From: Isoperla grammatica
Taxonomy: Eukaryota; Arthropoda; Insecta; Plecoptera; Perlodidae
Assembly: GCA_945910005.1 (NCBI GenBank)
Contig: OX246747.1
Location: 33,708,293-33,772,292, forward strand
Reading direction: 5' to 3'
DNA length: 64,000 nt
Under the pieces are notes generated by a model, which was given only the letters and a program-made list of their open reading frames with translations, did not search any database and had not been told where the DNA came from. Of the stretch, positions 30,116 to 40,480 are shown in pieces (positions within the stretch are counted from its first letter, which is position 1; every line of letters begins with the position of its first letter). The position numbers and the translations under genes are program-made.

Positions 30116-31257
30116 GGTACATCCATCATTATAGAATCAATAACTTTTCTTCAATGTATCTCATTTTGAAAATATTTTCTTCGAGTTCTTCAAGTCATGT
30201 CACTCATTTCACTTCGCATGATCAGTCTTCTTTTGTCAAGTAAAAAGCAATCATAATCAAAAACACAAAACATTTTAAAGCACGTGAAATCAACTATAAC
30301 GACAATCATGAACAGATTTTTGTAAAAGTCAATTTGAAGTTGCCACTGTTCGTTCACTCCAGATAGGAGTAAAATCTTCATGTTAATTTTGTTTTTTAGA
30401 TTGATAATTAGTTAATTACTACTTAATTATAAACATCGTATGCTAAATAGTAGGTCATCACATAATTATTAACAACATAGGCCCTAAGCACTGTTTAACT
30501 TCATTCCTTATTTTTGTCAAATGTCATTTGGAACTGTTCCCATCTCTGAAATCGGTAATCACTTTTGATAAGACAATATAGGCCTATACATAAATACGTA
30601 AGAAGTGAGCACACCACTGTTCAGATTAGAGGGGTATAAAAAATTCAAATGTTCTTTAGCAGGTCTGCAAAACTACGGATTATATAATACTACTGTGTAG
30701 ATCAAAGACATTTAAAAAAGTAGGCTATATATATATAATATTACACAAAACTTACTATTCAGACTTAACTCTTGACAGTTATGAAAACATTCTTCAGAAG
30801 AACATATATCAACAGTAAATTATGATTCTCTAAACTGAACATACCAATAGCCTATGTACAATTCATACATTTCTAAATTATTGAATCATTTATACACAAT
30901 GGTACTTACTTCAATTACATGACTATTGTTAACATTAATTAGTTTTACAATTTAATAACAAGACAATAGTCTACTATTTAATAGGCTTAGGCCGCTTATG
31001 AAACTCCATATCTAGATAACATCAACAAACACTACATAGGCCTACAATAGACATATGCACAACCTAGCAAACATAGCTTATTTGACAAATGCACTTTCTA
31101 GCCAATTAACAAAATACATTTAAACATGAATTATCATTCAATATGCCAAGAACAGAACAATCAATCCGATTAATTCAAAAGTATTAACACTTAAGTAAAA
31201 AGTTTTCTTGTAATATTATACTGAAAAAGATTGTTTATGAATCTTGATGGTAAATAC
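30116..31257. other. No gene recognised
   Basis: AT-rich sequence up to the LINE 5' end. No exon or structured repeat seen. Confidence 0.55.
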
Positions 31258-31601
31258 AGTTGCTCACAACTCGTCGAGGTGGTCGGACGTGCTTTCGGGA
31301 TTTCCGGGCTGATAGATACATTACAATACAAAGGCTGAGCGGCTGAGCTGTCACTGACATATAGCGGAGAAACAAGGGGTGTGGCAGATAAGTACTCCTC
31401 TCAAGTATAAGTGGGCATCTTATTTCATTTTTAGGGAAGTGTTGTGGGGTGTTTAATACATTTATTTATAATACATTTTAAGGTGATTTTAGGGATTTTA
31501 AATAATTGGATTTTAAAATATTTTAGGCGTTTTATTTCATAATTTTTGCGCAAGTGTTGTAGGTTCCTATTGTTGTTCATATTGTTGTGAGTTATTGTGA
31601 A

Positions 31602-32045
31602 ATGGGGGATGATCTATGTGGAGTTTGTGGCAAGCCTGTGGGGGATCAGGATCAGGGGATTGGTTGTGAAGGGAGGTGTCAGGGTTGGTTTCATATAGGT
31701 TGTGTGGGCGTATCGCAAGAGGCTTATGAGGGGGTTGGGGGGGAGGGCTTTGAGTGGTATTGTCCCAAGTGTAGGACTGGGAGGGTGGGAATGGCCTGTA
31801 TTGAGGAGGAGGTTTGGAGAGGTTTGATAGATGAATTGGAGGAGCTGAGAGGCATGAATCGTAGGGTGTTGGGGGAAGAAGGGTTGCTGCAAAGGTTGAA
31901 GGAGGAAGTGGAGGGGCTTAGGGAAGTTAATGCAAATTGTGAAAGGAGGATTGAGGAGTTGGAACTCGCCGTAAAGGAGTTGAAAGAGGGGAAAAGAGTG
32001 TTGGAGACGTTGACTGGAGGAGGGAAGGGGGGAGGTAGCTGTTGA
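31602..32045 (+). CDS. LINE ORF1a: PHD finger plus coiled coil
   Basis: First ATG at 31602; 147 residues. A PHD-type zinc finger occupies residues 6-57 with ligands C6, C9, C22, C26, H31, C34, C54, C57 (CGVC...CEGRCQGWFHIGC...WYCPKC). PHD fingers usually bind histone H3 tails. Residues 70-140 are a Leu/Glu-rich coiled coil, likely for oligomerisation. It ends in a Gly-rich tail at TGA 32043-32045, in a poly-G context where the frame of ORF1b is offset by one base. PHD and esterase modules are known in ORF1 of CR1-like elements, so this and the next frame were probably one protein. Confidence 0.85.
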   Translation: MGDDLCGVCGKPVGDQDQGIGCEGRCQGWFHIGCVGVSQEAYEGVGGEGFEWYCPKCRTGRVGMACIEEEVWRGLIDELEELRGMNRRVLGEEGLLQRLKEEVEGLREVNANCERRIEELELAVKELKEGKRVLETLTGGGKGGGSC

Positions 32046-32067
32046 TGAAGTGGTATTAGGGGTGGGG

Positions 32068-33162
32068 ATGGGAGTGGAAGTACATAGTGAGTGTGCGGGG
32101 TTAGAGAAGGAGGAGTTTAGTGGATTAATTGTGGGAGGAGGTAGGGTTGAGGGGGAGGGTGGGAAGGTTGTAGCTGAGGGCGTGGAGGTAGAGGGGAAGG
32201 GTGGTGGTGTCACTGAACGTGTTAGCGACTTGTTTCAAGTGACAGGGGTCCAAGCATTGGCGCATTGCGTGGGGGCGGATTTTAAAATGAGTGCGGGCAT
32301 TGCAAAGAGTTTTCGGGATAGGTATGGGAGGGTAGAAAATTTGAGGAGGCAGGGGAAGGGTGTAGGGGAGGTAGCAGAGATGGTGGTTGATGGTATGATG
32401 TTGTGGTACATGGTGACGAAGGGGAGATCTTGTGGGAAGCCTAAGCTGGAGGATGTGGAAGAGTGTCTGAAGAAAGTGAGGGATAGGTGTGCTGACAAGG
32501 GAATTAAGCGGGTGGGTATGCCCAGGGTTGGGTGCGGGTTGGACTGTCTGAAATGGGAGGATGTACGGGGGGTGATGGAGGGGGTTTTCGATGGATCAGG
32601 GGTGGAGGTTGTGGTGTGCAGCAGGGAAGAGGGAAGGGAGGGGAGGTTGATGCCAGGAATAAGCAAGTTCCTGCTCATTGGGGATTCCATGATTGGTAAA
32701 GCAGCGCGGGTGTGGCAGGCGAATGGTGGAGAAGCCGAGGTGTATGGGGGGATTAGGATAGGCGAAGTGACGGAGATGGTGGAGGGAAGGCGGGGAAGTG
32801 ATGATATTGAAGTGGTAGTGCTTAATGTGGGTACGAATGACCTGGGGAGGGGTGCAAGTGGTCTGGAGGTGGCAAGGCAAATGGAGGGGTTGGTGAGGAT
32901 GGTGAAGGAAAGATATAGCCATGCAAGGGTAGTGGTTGCGGGAGTGCTGGATAGGACGGATAGGAAAGGAATTAGGAAGGAAACTATTGTAGAAGTGAAT
33001 GAGAGGTTGGCCGGGGTGTGTGGGGTGGTCGGGGCGACGTTCGTAGACAGCAGGGTGTGGGTGGGGAGGGAGTTTTTATCGGGGGACGGTCTGCATTTAA
33101 ACCGCGTTGGGGCGAGGGAGCTAGGGCATCTTCTTGTTAGGGTAGCTCAGAGTCTGGCATGA
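32068..33162 (+). CDS. LINE ORF1b: TARG1-like macrodomain fused to SGNH hydrolase
   Basis: The frame is open from about 32021, after a stop; the first ATG is 32068 (364 residues). Counting from codon 32050, residues 57-192 match the ADP-ribosyl hydrolase TARG1/OARD1: DLF, ALAHCVGADFKMSAGIAKSF, MVTKGRSCGKPKLEDV and MPRVGCGLDCLKWEDV. Both TARG1 catalytic residues have counterparts, K124 (human K84) and D165 (human D125). Residues 205-369 are an SGNH/GDSL esterase-like domain with block I GDS (211-213), block III NVGTND (259-264) and block V DGLHLN (345-350). I infer an ORF1 product that binds or cleaves ADP-ribose ester links and has an esterase module. Activity is untested. Confidence 0.88.
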   Translation: MGVEVHSECAGLEKEEFSGLIVGGGRVEGEGGKVVAEGVEVEGKGGGVTERVSDLFQVTGVQALAHCVGADFKMSAGIAKSFRDRYGRVENLRRQGKGVGEVAEMVVDGMMLWYMVTKGRSCGKPKLEDVEECLKKVRDRCADKGIKRVGMPRVGCGLDCLKWEDVRGVMEGVFDGSGVEVVVCSREEGREGRLMPGISKFLLIGDSMIGKAARVWQANGGEAEVYGGIRIGEVTEMVEGRRGSDDIEVVVLNVGTNDLGRGASGLEVARQMEGLVRMVKERYSHARVVVAGVLDRTDRKGIRKETIVEVNERLAGVCGVVGATFVDSRVWVGREFLSGDGLHLNRVGARELGHLLVRVAQSLA

Positions 33163-33237
33163 CAGGAAAAAAGGCAAGGAAGTGTTGGTGGAAAGGGGTA
33201 TGGGTGTGATAGGGGTTGTAGGGTTGGAGTCAGACTT

Positions 33238-36078
33238 ATGGTAGTAAATTGTAGGAGTGTCAGGAGTGTAAATAGGATGGATAGGCTATGGTCGCTAATT
33301 GAGGTCTATGAGCCGGACGTGGTGGTATGCGTTGAGACTTGGTTAGATGAGGAGGTTGGAAATGGAGAGGTAGGTAGGAAAGGTTTTGACATATTTCGTA
33401 GGGACAGGAATAAGAATGGTGGTGGCGTTATGGTTGTTAGCAAGAGTGAGGTTAGGGGTAGGTTAATGTGGGAGGACAAAGAAGTGGAGATGTTGTGTGT
33501 AAGGGTTACGCTAGGAGAGGGTGTTCATATGGACGTTGTTGGGGTGTATAGACCCAAGGATACTGGTGAATGGGAGGTGTTGGATAGGATTGAGGAGGTA
33601 GTGTCGAGGGGGGAGGAGAGGGCGTTGGTGATTGCAGGGGACTTGAATATGCCTGGGGTTCATTGGGAGGGGGGTAGGGAGGATTTGGGTGGAAGGAGAC
33701 AAGAGTGGGCATGTAGGGTGATTAATGAGGGTTTTGTGCAGGTTGTGAAGGAGGGTACTAGGGCTACTGTAAGTGAAAGGGGACAAAAGAATAACATTTT
33801 GGATGTGGTTTTAGTGAGACCGGAGGAGGCGTGGAGTTACTCGGAGGTGGTGGAGGGTATGAGTGATCACAAGGTGCCATTGGTGGAGTTGGAGTTGGAA
33901 GTCAAAAAAAGGGTGGATGATCAGGAAGAAAATATAAGAGCGGGAAAAATATGGAAGTATGGTATGGCTAATGTTGAGTGTTTGCAAAGGGAATTGTTGG
34001 ACAGGTATGAGGCTTGGGCACATAGGGAGGAGGGGGCAAATGAAAAATGGGAAAGTTTTCTTGTTATTTATAGGGAGCTTTTGGAACGATTTGTGCCGTG
34101 TGGGAGAAGGAGAGGAGGCGAGGACCCACCTTATTACAACAGGAGGATTAGATGGTTAAAAAGGAAGTGTAGAGGGTTGTATAGGAACTACAGAAGGTCA
34201 GGTAAGGGAAGGGATAAACTTAAGGAGTGGGAAGGGATCCTAGCTAGGGTCAAGGTTGAAGCTAGGGATGAGTACATGTTGGGCTTAATGGATGAGGAAC
34301 GGGGGCAGGGGCAAAGGTTATACCGTTATCTAGGGAGTCGGAAAGGAAAGGGGGAGATTCCGACTTTAAGGGGGGATGGGGGTGAGGTGTTTTCAACTAA
34401 TATGGAAAAAGCTGAGGCTCTGAATGATTATTATGGAGGGGTGTTTCAGGACGATGGGGGGGTGGGGCTGGGGGGGAGCGACCAGGGTGGGGCGGGAGGG
34501 AATACCTTTTCAATATCCAATAGGGATGTGAGAAGGGTGATAAACAGTTTGGGGGAGGGGAAGGCTCCGGGGCTGGATGGGCTGACGAGTAGGTTTCTGA
34601 AGATTGGTGGGGAGGCAATCGTGTCATATATGGGGGATATATGTAGGAGGTCGTTACAGGAGGGTAAAATCCCAGAAGGGTGGAGGGAGGGTTTAGTTGT
34701 GCCAATTTACAAGGGTGGGGAGAGAGGGCAGGTGGGAAATTACAGACCGGTAAGCCTTACATCTGTTGGAAGCAAGGTAATGGAGAGGTTGATTGTAAAC
34801 TATATTAGGAGGTTGTTGGAGGGGAGTGGGTTTTTCGTTAAAGAGCAGCACGGGTTCAGAGAGGGGCATTCTTGTGAATCGCAGTTGGTGGGTCTGGTAC
34901 AGGATATAGGGGAGGCTTTGGATGGGGGGCAGGAGGTGGATGCCATATTTTTGGATTTCCAGAAAGCTTTTGATAGGGTACCGCATGGGAGGCTCATAGA
35001 GAAGGTTGATGGTTGTGTTGAGGATAAGGGGGTGGTGAATTGGATTAGGGATTTTTTAACAAGCAGGCACCAGAGGGTGAGGGTGGGAAATGACATATCA
35101 AGTAGTGCACGCGTCACCTCTGGGGTGCCGCAGGGGTCGGTTTTAGGTCCCCTGTTATTTATCATTTTTATGAATGACATTGGAATTGGATTAAAGTCGA
35201 ATATTAGGCTGTTTGCTGACGACTTCGTCATTTACAGGGTAATAAAGGGGATGATTGATGTAAGGTTGTTGCAAAAGGATTTGGAGGGGATTGAGGAGTG
35301 GCTAAGAATAAATGGAATGGGTTTAAATGCGGGTAAGTGTAAGATGGTGGGTTTTACAAGGAAAATGAAGGCGGAGTGCAGGGAGTACATGTTGATGGAA
35401 ACCTTGTTAGAGAGGGTCGACAGTTACAATTACAAGTATTTAGGCATTGTGCTGGCTGACAACTTGGGGTGGGGGAAACAGGTGCAGGAGGTAGTTAGGA
35501 AGGGAAATAGGTCTTTAGCATTTGTAATGAGGAATCTGAGGGGGGCCAGTAGGATGGTCAAGGATAAGGCTTATAGGACGGTGGTCCGGCCGGTGTTGGA
35601 ATACGGAGGAGCAGTGTGGGACCCGTACAGGAAGGGGGAAGTTGAGGAGGTCGAAAAGGTGCAGGGTAGGGCAGCGAGAAGAGTTACGGGTAAGGTTAGG
35701 CGGTGGAGATGGGAGGATGAGGAGGGTGGTAATGGGAGGAGGGTGTACGACAGTGTTTCAGGAATGGTGAGGGAGCTGGGGTGGGAGTCTTTGGAGGAAA
35801 GGCGGAGGAAGGATAGGCTAGGGAACTTTTATAGGATCGCTCGGGGGGTGGGAGGATGGAAAGAAATGCAAGAAAGATTGGTTAAGGGAAAGTATCGGGC
35901 GAGGGGGGACCATGAGTGGAAATTTCAGAGGGAGGGTAGGAATACTGATGTGGGGAAATTTTCTTTTATCGATCGGACAATTAAAGAATGGAACGAGTTG
36001 CCTGGGAGGGTAGTTGGGCAGCATTGCGTAAAGAATTTTAGACGGAATCTCATTCAGGGTGCGGGTGGGGAGGGATGA
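33238..36078 (+). CDS. LINE ORF2: APE endonuclease and reverse transcriptase
   Basis: 946 residues from ATG 33238. The AP-endonuclease-like domain is at the N terminus: NCRS (4-7), ETW with E33, GVYRP, AGDLN (D134, N136) and SDH (208-210). The reverse transcriptase has APGLDGLTSRFLK, NYRPVSLTS, FLDFQKAFDRVPH, SGVPQGSVLGPLLF and the catalytic FADD at 659-662 (35212-35223). The C-terminal region has VLEYGGAVW and WNELPGRVV motifs. All catalytic motifs are intact, so it may be active. This organisation and the 3' repeats point to the CR1/L2 group. Confidence 0.95.
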   Translation: MVVNCRSVRSVNRMDRLWSLIEVYEPDVVVCVETWLDEEVGNGEVGRKGFDIFRRDRNKNGGGVMVVSKSEVRGRLMWEDKEVEMLCVRVTLGEGVHMDVVGVYRPKDTGEWEVLDRIEEVVSRGEERALVIAGDLNMPGVHWEGGREDLGGRRQEWACRVINEGFVQVVKEGTRATVSERGQKNNILDVVLVRPEEAWSYSEVVEGMSDHKVPLVELELEVKKRVDDQEENIRAGKIWKYGMANVECLQRELLDRYEAWAHREEGANEKWESFLVIYRELLERFVPCGRRRGGEDPPYYNRRIRWLKRKCRGLYRNYRRSGKGRDKLKEWEGILARVKVEARDEYMLGLMDEERGQGQRLYRYLGSRKGKGEIPTLRGDGGEVFSTNMEKAEALNDYYGGVFQDDGGVGLGGSDQGGAGGNTFSISNRDVRRVINSLGEGKAPGLDGLTSRFLKIGGEAIVSYMGDICRRSLQEGKIPEGWREGLVVPIYKGGERGQVGNYRPVSLTSVGSKVMERLIVNYIRRLLEGSGFFVKEQHGFREGHSCESQLVGLVQDIGEALDGGQEVDAIFLDFQKAFDRVPHGRLIEKVDGCVEDKGVVNWIRDFLTSRHQRVRVGNDISSSARVTSGVPQGSVLGPLLFIIFMNDIGIGLKSNIRLFADDFVIYRVIKGMIDVRLLQKDLEGIEEWLRINGMGLNAGKCKMVGFTRKMKAECREYMLMETLLERVDSYNYKYLGIVLADNLGWGKQVQEVVRKGNRSLAFVMRNLRGASRMVKDKAYRTVVRPVLEYGGAVWDPYRKGEVEEVEKVQGRAARRVTGKVRRWRWEDEEGGNGRRVYDSVSGMVRELGWESLEERRRKDRLGNFYRIARGVGGWKEMQERLVKGKYRARGDHEWKFQREGRNTDVGKFSFIDRTIKEWNELPGRVVGQHCVKNFRRNLIQGAGGEG

Positions 36079-36498
36079 AATTACTAAATTTTTACTAACT
36101 TACGAAAAGGGGTTTTATATTATTGAGGGTTGTACTTGTTTTAATTAGTGGACACAGTAAGTAACGTTTTTAATAACTATTTTATACTAGTATTGCTCGT
36201 GATTTTGGTACTTTTACTTAAGTGGACAATGGGCATATAGGCTTAATTTAGGCTGATGCCTTGCATTGCTATTTTTATGGACTTGACCGATCAGTGGTTT
36301 TAATTATGGACTTGGGCCGTGGTCTTAACGGGGGGATGGGTAGACTGTACCTAAATCATGAGGTAGGGGGGTAAATTTTATTTTGATTTTATTTTGATAT
36401 GAACATATATATCTGTGTATATATAGATGCCCACTTATTAAATCTTGGGGGGAGGGTTGCCTCTGCCACCGGGTTATAAGGCCCAGCCGCAGAAGAGT

Positions 36499-36523
36499 GT
36501 CAGTAATCAGTAATCAGTAATCA
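36499..36523 (+). repeat. LINE 3' tail repeat
   Basis: Three to four units of CAGTAAT at the end of the element. Tandem 3' tails of this sort guide target-primed reverse transcription in CR1-like LINEs. Confidence 0.8.
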
Positions 36524-36531
36524 GTAAATAC

Positions 36532-37014
36532 CAAGTGTGGTAGACTACTAAATGTTGTCCCATGTATTAGTAGTATTTTACTAGTAAGTAGTAGACCTAG
36601 GCCTACCCACATTATTTTAAGTGAACAATTATACTGAATTAGACCTATGTATCGGTACAGTAATTATTCTGTAAGTAACAACTTAGTTCTGTTTAAGCAC
36701 TTTTTTAATATATGTCCTTCGCAAGCCACAACCGAACTGTTAATCTGGCCCACCATTGACCACAATATACTTTACAATCTTGAGGATGGGTCAACGTGAC
36801 CTAAGCCCGCATGCATTCACTGTTGAATCTGAAACAAGACACAGAAATTAATTAAAATACATACCGTGGGCCTACCGTCATATTAGGAGCTCTTGGCTTA
36901 CACGTTGCTTCTTTGTCCTCACTAATATTGATATTATTGCCCTATACCCAGGTAGCCAATATGGCTAGGGCCTTTGCTCTCATTTTGAAAGCGCTAACTT
37001 GGTAGAGGCATGAA
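36532..37014. other. Spacer between two LINEs
   Basis: No gene or known repeat seen. TAGGCCTA-type motifs are present. Confidence 0.5.
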
Positions 37015-39452
37015 TTGTGCATGAATTATACATGGCATGAATTATATTCCTCGACAAATACTGACGAACAGTACAATTGTTTTCTGAAAACCTTCAAGCT
37101 TATGTTTGAAGAGGCATTCCCACTAAAAATCACAAATATAAAAAACAAACATAAGAGATGGGTAACACCTAAGTTAAGAGATCAGGGAATAAAGCTACGG
37201 ACACTACATAGACAAGCTAAATTATCAGGAAACCCTCTAAAAATAGAAGACTATAAAGCCCAAAATAAACTGTATAAAAAAGACCTAGCAAAAGCTAAGC
37301 AAACAACAAATACTAACTGGATACAAAAATCCGAAAATAAAAGCAAGGCCATCTGGAACATAGTAAAGAATGAGACGTATACTGATAAGACCCGGAAAGA
37401 CCACAATATAGTACTATCCATAGCGTCATTGGTAAACAATCATGTACCCGTTAAAAATAACCTCGGGGCCACGAATACAAAAATAGACCAGCCGCACTCG
37501 GTGGCATCGCTGTTTAATAACTATTTTGTAAATATACACAAAAGCATAGTGACAACTAGCACTAAATCAGATCCAATAGAGCTATTTCACAAACAAAATA
37601 AAACATTCGTTAACAAATTCAACTTCACTGAAATCACGGAAAAGGACATCGTGACTTCTGTAAGAAAACTAAAAAATACTAGCTCCTGTGGTTGGGATGA
37701 AATCCCAACCACAGTGATTAAAAAATGTATATCCTCATTAAAAGCTCCCCTTAGCTTTGTATTTAATACATCAATAAAAAGTGGAGTTTTTCCTGAGAGA
37801 TTAAAATATTCAGTAATCACACCCATATATAAAAACGGTGATAAGACAGATATAGCGAACTACAGACCCATCTCGATACTACCCACCTTCTCAAAAGTGC
37901 TCGAGAGTATTGTTAAAAAACAGCTAATGGACTTCCTTACAGAAAATAAAATCATAACTGGTGCCCAACATGGTTTCATGGTTGGCAGATCTACAAGCAC
38001 GGCATTTTTTGATTTTAATAAATATGTAATAAATTCTCTAGATGCGGGTAAACATACACTGGGTATTTTCTGTGACCTTTCGAAGGCATTCGATTGTGTA
38101 GACTTTGACATTCTCTTAGACAAACTAAGACTAATAGGTTTCAGTGATCAAACATTAAACTGGTTTGAATCCTATTTAAAAAAAAGAAAGCAACAAGTTA
38201 AAATTGTATCTGCAAACGAGAAGGGGCACATAGAAAGTCATTGCTCCCCATGGCTAGAAAGTCTAGCAGGAGTGCCCCAAGGCTCCATCCTGGGCCCGAT
38301 TGCTTTCCTCGTTTATATAAATGACCTAGAATCTTACATAAATTCCGATGAAGTAATACTTTATGCGGATGATATAACATCCCTAATTATAGACAACTGC
38401 CTCTTAGCTATTGAAGAAAAGGCTAATGCAGTTGCATTCAAAATAAATGACTGGTTATCAGCAAATAAACTAGCTTTAAACGGAAAAAAGACAAATTTCA
38501 TACACTTTAAACTAATAAAAAAGGCAGCTAAAGACAACCTAGTCGTTACAGTGAATAAAACGAAAATTAACGAGGTTGACCATTCAAAAATGCTAGGAAC
38601 CATAATAGACAACTCCCTTAGTTGGAAAGACCATTTAAAGTCCCTGTGTGCCCAGTTAGCATCCGCCTGCTTTGCCCTGAAAGTAATAAAAAACTCTATT
38701 GGCAGTAAAACTGCAAAAATGGCGTACCACGCATATTTTGAGGCTCGCCTCAAATATGCTATCCCCATGTGGGGTAACTCAACAAACTCTCAAGATGCTT
38801 TTATACTACAAAAGAGAGCTGTCAGAACCATTGCAGGCCTTAAAAACATTGAATCATGTAGAGAAGCTTTTAAAAATCTTCAAATCATAACTATGCCAAG
38901 CCTCTACATCCTGGAAATCCTAAAACAAGTAATTAAAAACAGGCAAGATTTCACACCAAACACAGGCATTCACACGCATAACACACGACAGACAGGACAC
39001 CTTCATACAAATCAATACAACACAAAAAAAGGTCAGACATCGATAGTAAATATGGGCGTAACCCTATATAATAGCCTACCTTCCAACATAAAAGACTTAA
39101 CAAATACAGACAAACAACTACTAGCAATAAAAACTTATCTGATAGAAAACTGCTTCTACAATATAAATGAATATATCAACAATGAAAAGGATGACATGTT
39201 TACCTATGCTTAAGTTATATGTAGGATAACAAATATGATACTGTCCACCAATCTAACCACTAAATTGTAAATAATTGTAAATATTTGTGTATGTGTATAC
39301 ATATAAATTATAGTAGATTTTTCTGAGTAGGTAATACAATACCTATGTAATAAGCTGTATATATATGTATAGTTATAGTACTAAATGACAACTCCAATGT
39401 TACACTGTAACCAAAAAGGATGCTAATAAAACTGAACTGAACTGAACTGAAG
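37015..39452 (+). mobile_element. 5'-truncated CR1-like LINE insertion
   Basis: Includes the open frame above, a 3' UTR of about 220 bp, AATAAAACTGAACTGAACTGAA and an (ACTGA)n tail ending near 39452. The exact 5' boundary and a target duplication were not found. Confidence 0.85.
37021..39213 (+). CDS. 5'-truncated LINE reverse transcriptase (second family)
   Basis: An open frame of about 730 residues starting within the linker before the RT domain; no endonuclease is left. RT motifs: NTSSCGWDEIPTTVIKK, NYRPISILPTFSKVLE, FCDLSKAFDCVDFDIL, AGVPQGSILGPIAFL and catalytic YADD at 38362-38373. The C terminus has YFEARLKYAIPMWGN. A-rich codon use contrasts with the G-rich LINE upstream, so it is a different family. 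No internal stop, but the missing 5' part makes it dead on its own. Confidence 0.92.
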   Translation: MNYTWHELYSSTNTDEQYNCFLKTFKLMFEEAFPLKITNIKNKHKRWVTPKLRDQGIKLRTLHRQAKLSGNPLKIEDYKAQNKLYKKDLAKAKQTTNTNWIQKSENKSKAIWNIVKNETYTDKTRKDHNIVLSIASLVNNHVPVKNNLGATNTKIDQPHSVASLFNNYFVNIHKSIVTTSTKSDPIELFHKQNKTFVNKFNFTEITEKDIVTSVRKLKNTSSCGWDEIPTTVIKKCISSLKAPLSFVFNTSIKSGVFPERLKYSVITPIYKNGDKTDIANYRPISILPTFSKVLESIVKKQLMDFLTENKIITGAQHGFMVGRSTSTAFFDFNKYVINSLDAGKHTLGIFCDLSKAFDCVDFDILLDKLRLIGFSDQTLNWFESYLKKRKQQVKIVSANEKGHIESHCSPWLESLAGVPQGSILGPIAFLVYINDLESYINSDEVILYADDITSLIIDNCLLAIEEKANAVAFKINDWLSANKLALNGKKTNFIHFKLIKKAAKDNLVVTVNKTKINEVDHSKMLGTIIDNSLSWKDHLKSLCAQLASACFALKVIKNSIGSKTAKMAYHAYFEARLKYAIPMWGNSTNSQDAFILQKRAVRTIAGLKNIESCREAFKNLQIITMPSLYILEILKQVIKNRQDFTPNTGIHTHNTRQTGHLHTNQYNTKKGQTSIVNMGVTLYNSLPSNIKDLTNTDKQLLAIKTYLIENCFYNINEYINNEKDDMFTYA

Positions 39453-40450
39453 AGTATAATAGTATATGCCAGAACGAAATGGTCCCGCGTTTATAACTGG
39501 CAGTAAGGAATGACGTCAAATAACGTTTCGAACACCCAGCAGATTCGCTACCGGTTATGGACCAGTTGTAGTCGCTGAAGGTGTTCAACCAGGTTTCGGA
39601 CCGTCCCATAAACATGTTTGAGACCTATCTAGGCTAGGCCTAGCTGTATTCTGTAAGCTATTTGATTTTCTCTTTAGGTCCACGGAGCGTTTGAAACCTT
39701 TATGTCTAGGTGCTAGGCCAAGAAAGTAGGTGGTAGGCCTAGGCCTTACTAAGTAGGCAAATACTCTAAACAGCCGAATAGCGGCTGGCTGGAAAGCTGT
39801 GGATTTTAACGTTATGCGGGAGACCAATGCTGAGAGCGGTGGTATAGGCCTATCATTCATGTGTGGCAGGGGTTTTTCGCCCAAAACTGCAATGCAAACC
39901 TATTTCAAGTGGGCACCCAGGGCCCTTCAAGAAAAGGCAACCTATGTATAGGGTTAGTACAATCTACTTACCCCATGATTCTCGGTTTTGATTAGGCCTA
40001 GGCCTATGGCAACAAGTGGATGAGGGCCTCCCGAAGCCGGATCCACTTAGCGAAATCGTTACGGTACCTTAAAGTAACCAAATACACGAATTTAAATTGC
40101 TAAATGCGTAAGTGTTAAATAACATTACTAAAACATGAACTTAAACAGTACTTACATGTTTATTTTATAACAAAGTTAGGTAATTCACAGATATGTTTTG
40201 CTGTCAGCCATTTTGGGAGTGGCTATTCTCACGGTACGGTATGTGAGAAATACTAAATAAAAATATAATGTAATAAAATGTGTTATGCTTATGTTATATA
40301 GTAACTTAAATGTATTAAATCCATAATTTACTACCAGATCTAATTAAAAAGTGAAACAAAGAGTCCAAAATTAATTTCCCGTGAAACCTACGTGAGCCAT
40401 TATTCAAACTAGCTGGCCGAAGTCGGTAGTTCGAGACTTCGAGACCGTCC
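39453..40450. other. No gene recognised
   Basis: Contains several TAGGCCTAGGCCTA motifs (39630-39740, 39990). No exon seen. Confidence 0.55.
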
Positions 40451-40452
40451 AA

Positions 40453-40480
40453 AGAATTCAAATTCAAATTCAAATTCAAA
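40453..40480 (-). repeat. (TTTGAA)n, probable LINE tail
   Basis: AATTCAAATTCAAATTCAAA followed by an A/T-rich stretch resembling a LINE 3' UTR on the minus strand. The body to the right, up to about 40700, is not securely identified. Confidence 0.5.

Larger units (their letters stand above)
31258..36523 (+). mobile_element. Near full-length CR1-like LINE with PHD, macro, SGNH, APE and RT domains
   Basis: A probable target duplication GTAAATAC lies at 31250-31257 and 36524-36531. The 3' end has a short tandem tail of (CAGTAAT)n type, as in CR1-group LINEs. A GC-richer 5' UTR of about 340 bp precedes ORF1. ORF1 is split in two frames (31602-32045 and 32068-33162) and ORF2 runs 33238-36078. The plus strand is strikingly G-rich and C-poor throughout the coding part. 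The 3' UTR block with CTCTGCCACCGGG is shared with 10972-11170. ORF2 has no internal stop, which suggests a young insertion. Confidence 0.9.

Noticed and set aside
31614..36024. Several proline/serine/threonine-rich open frames of 68-199 codons on the minus strand of the CR1-like LINE
   Set aside because: They are by-products of the G-rich, C-poor plus strand; the plus-strand frames have clear PHD, macro, SGNH, APE and RT motifs.
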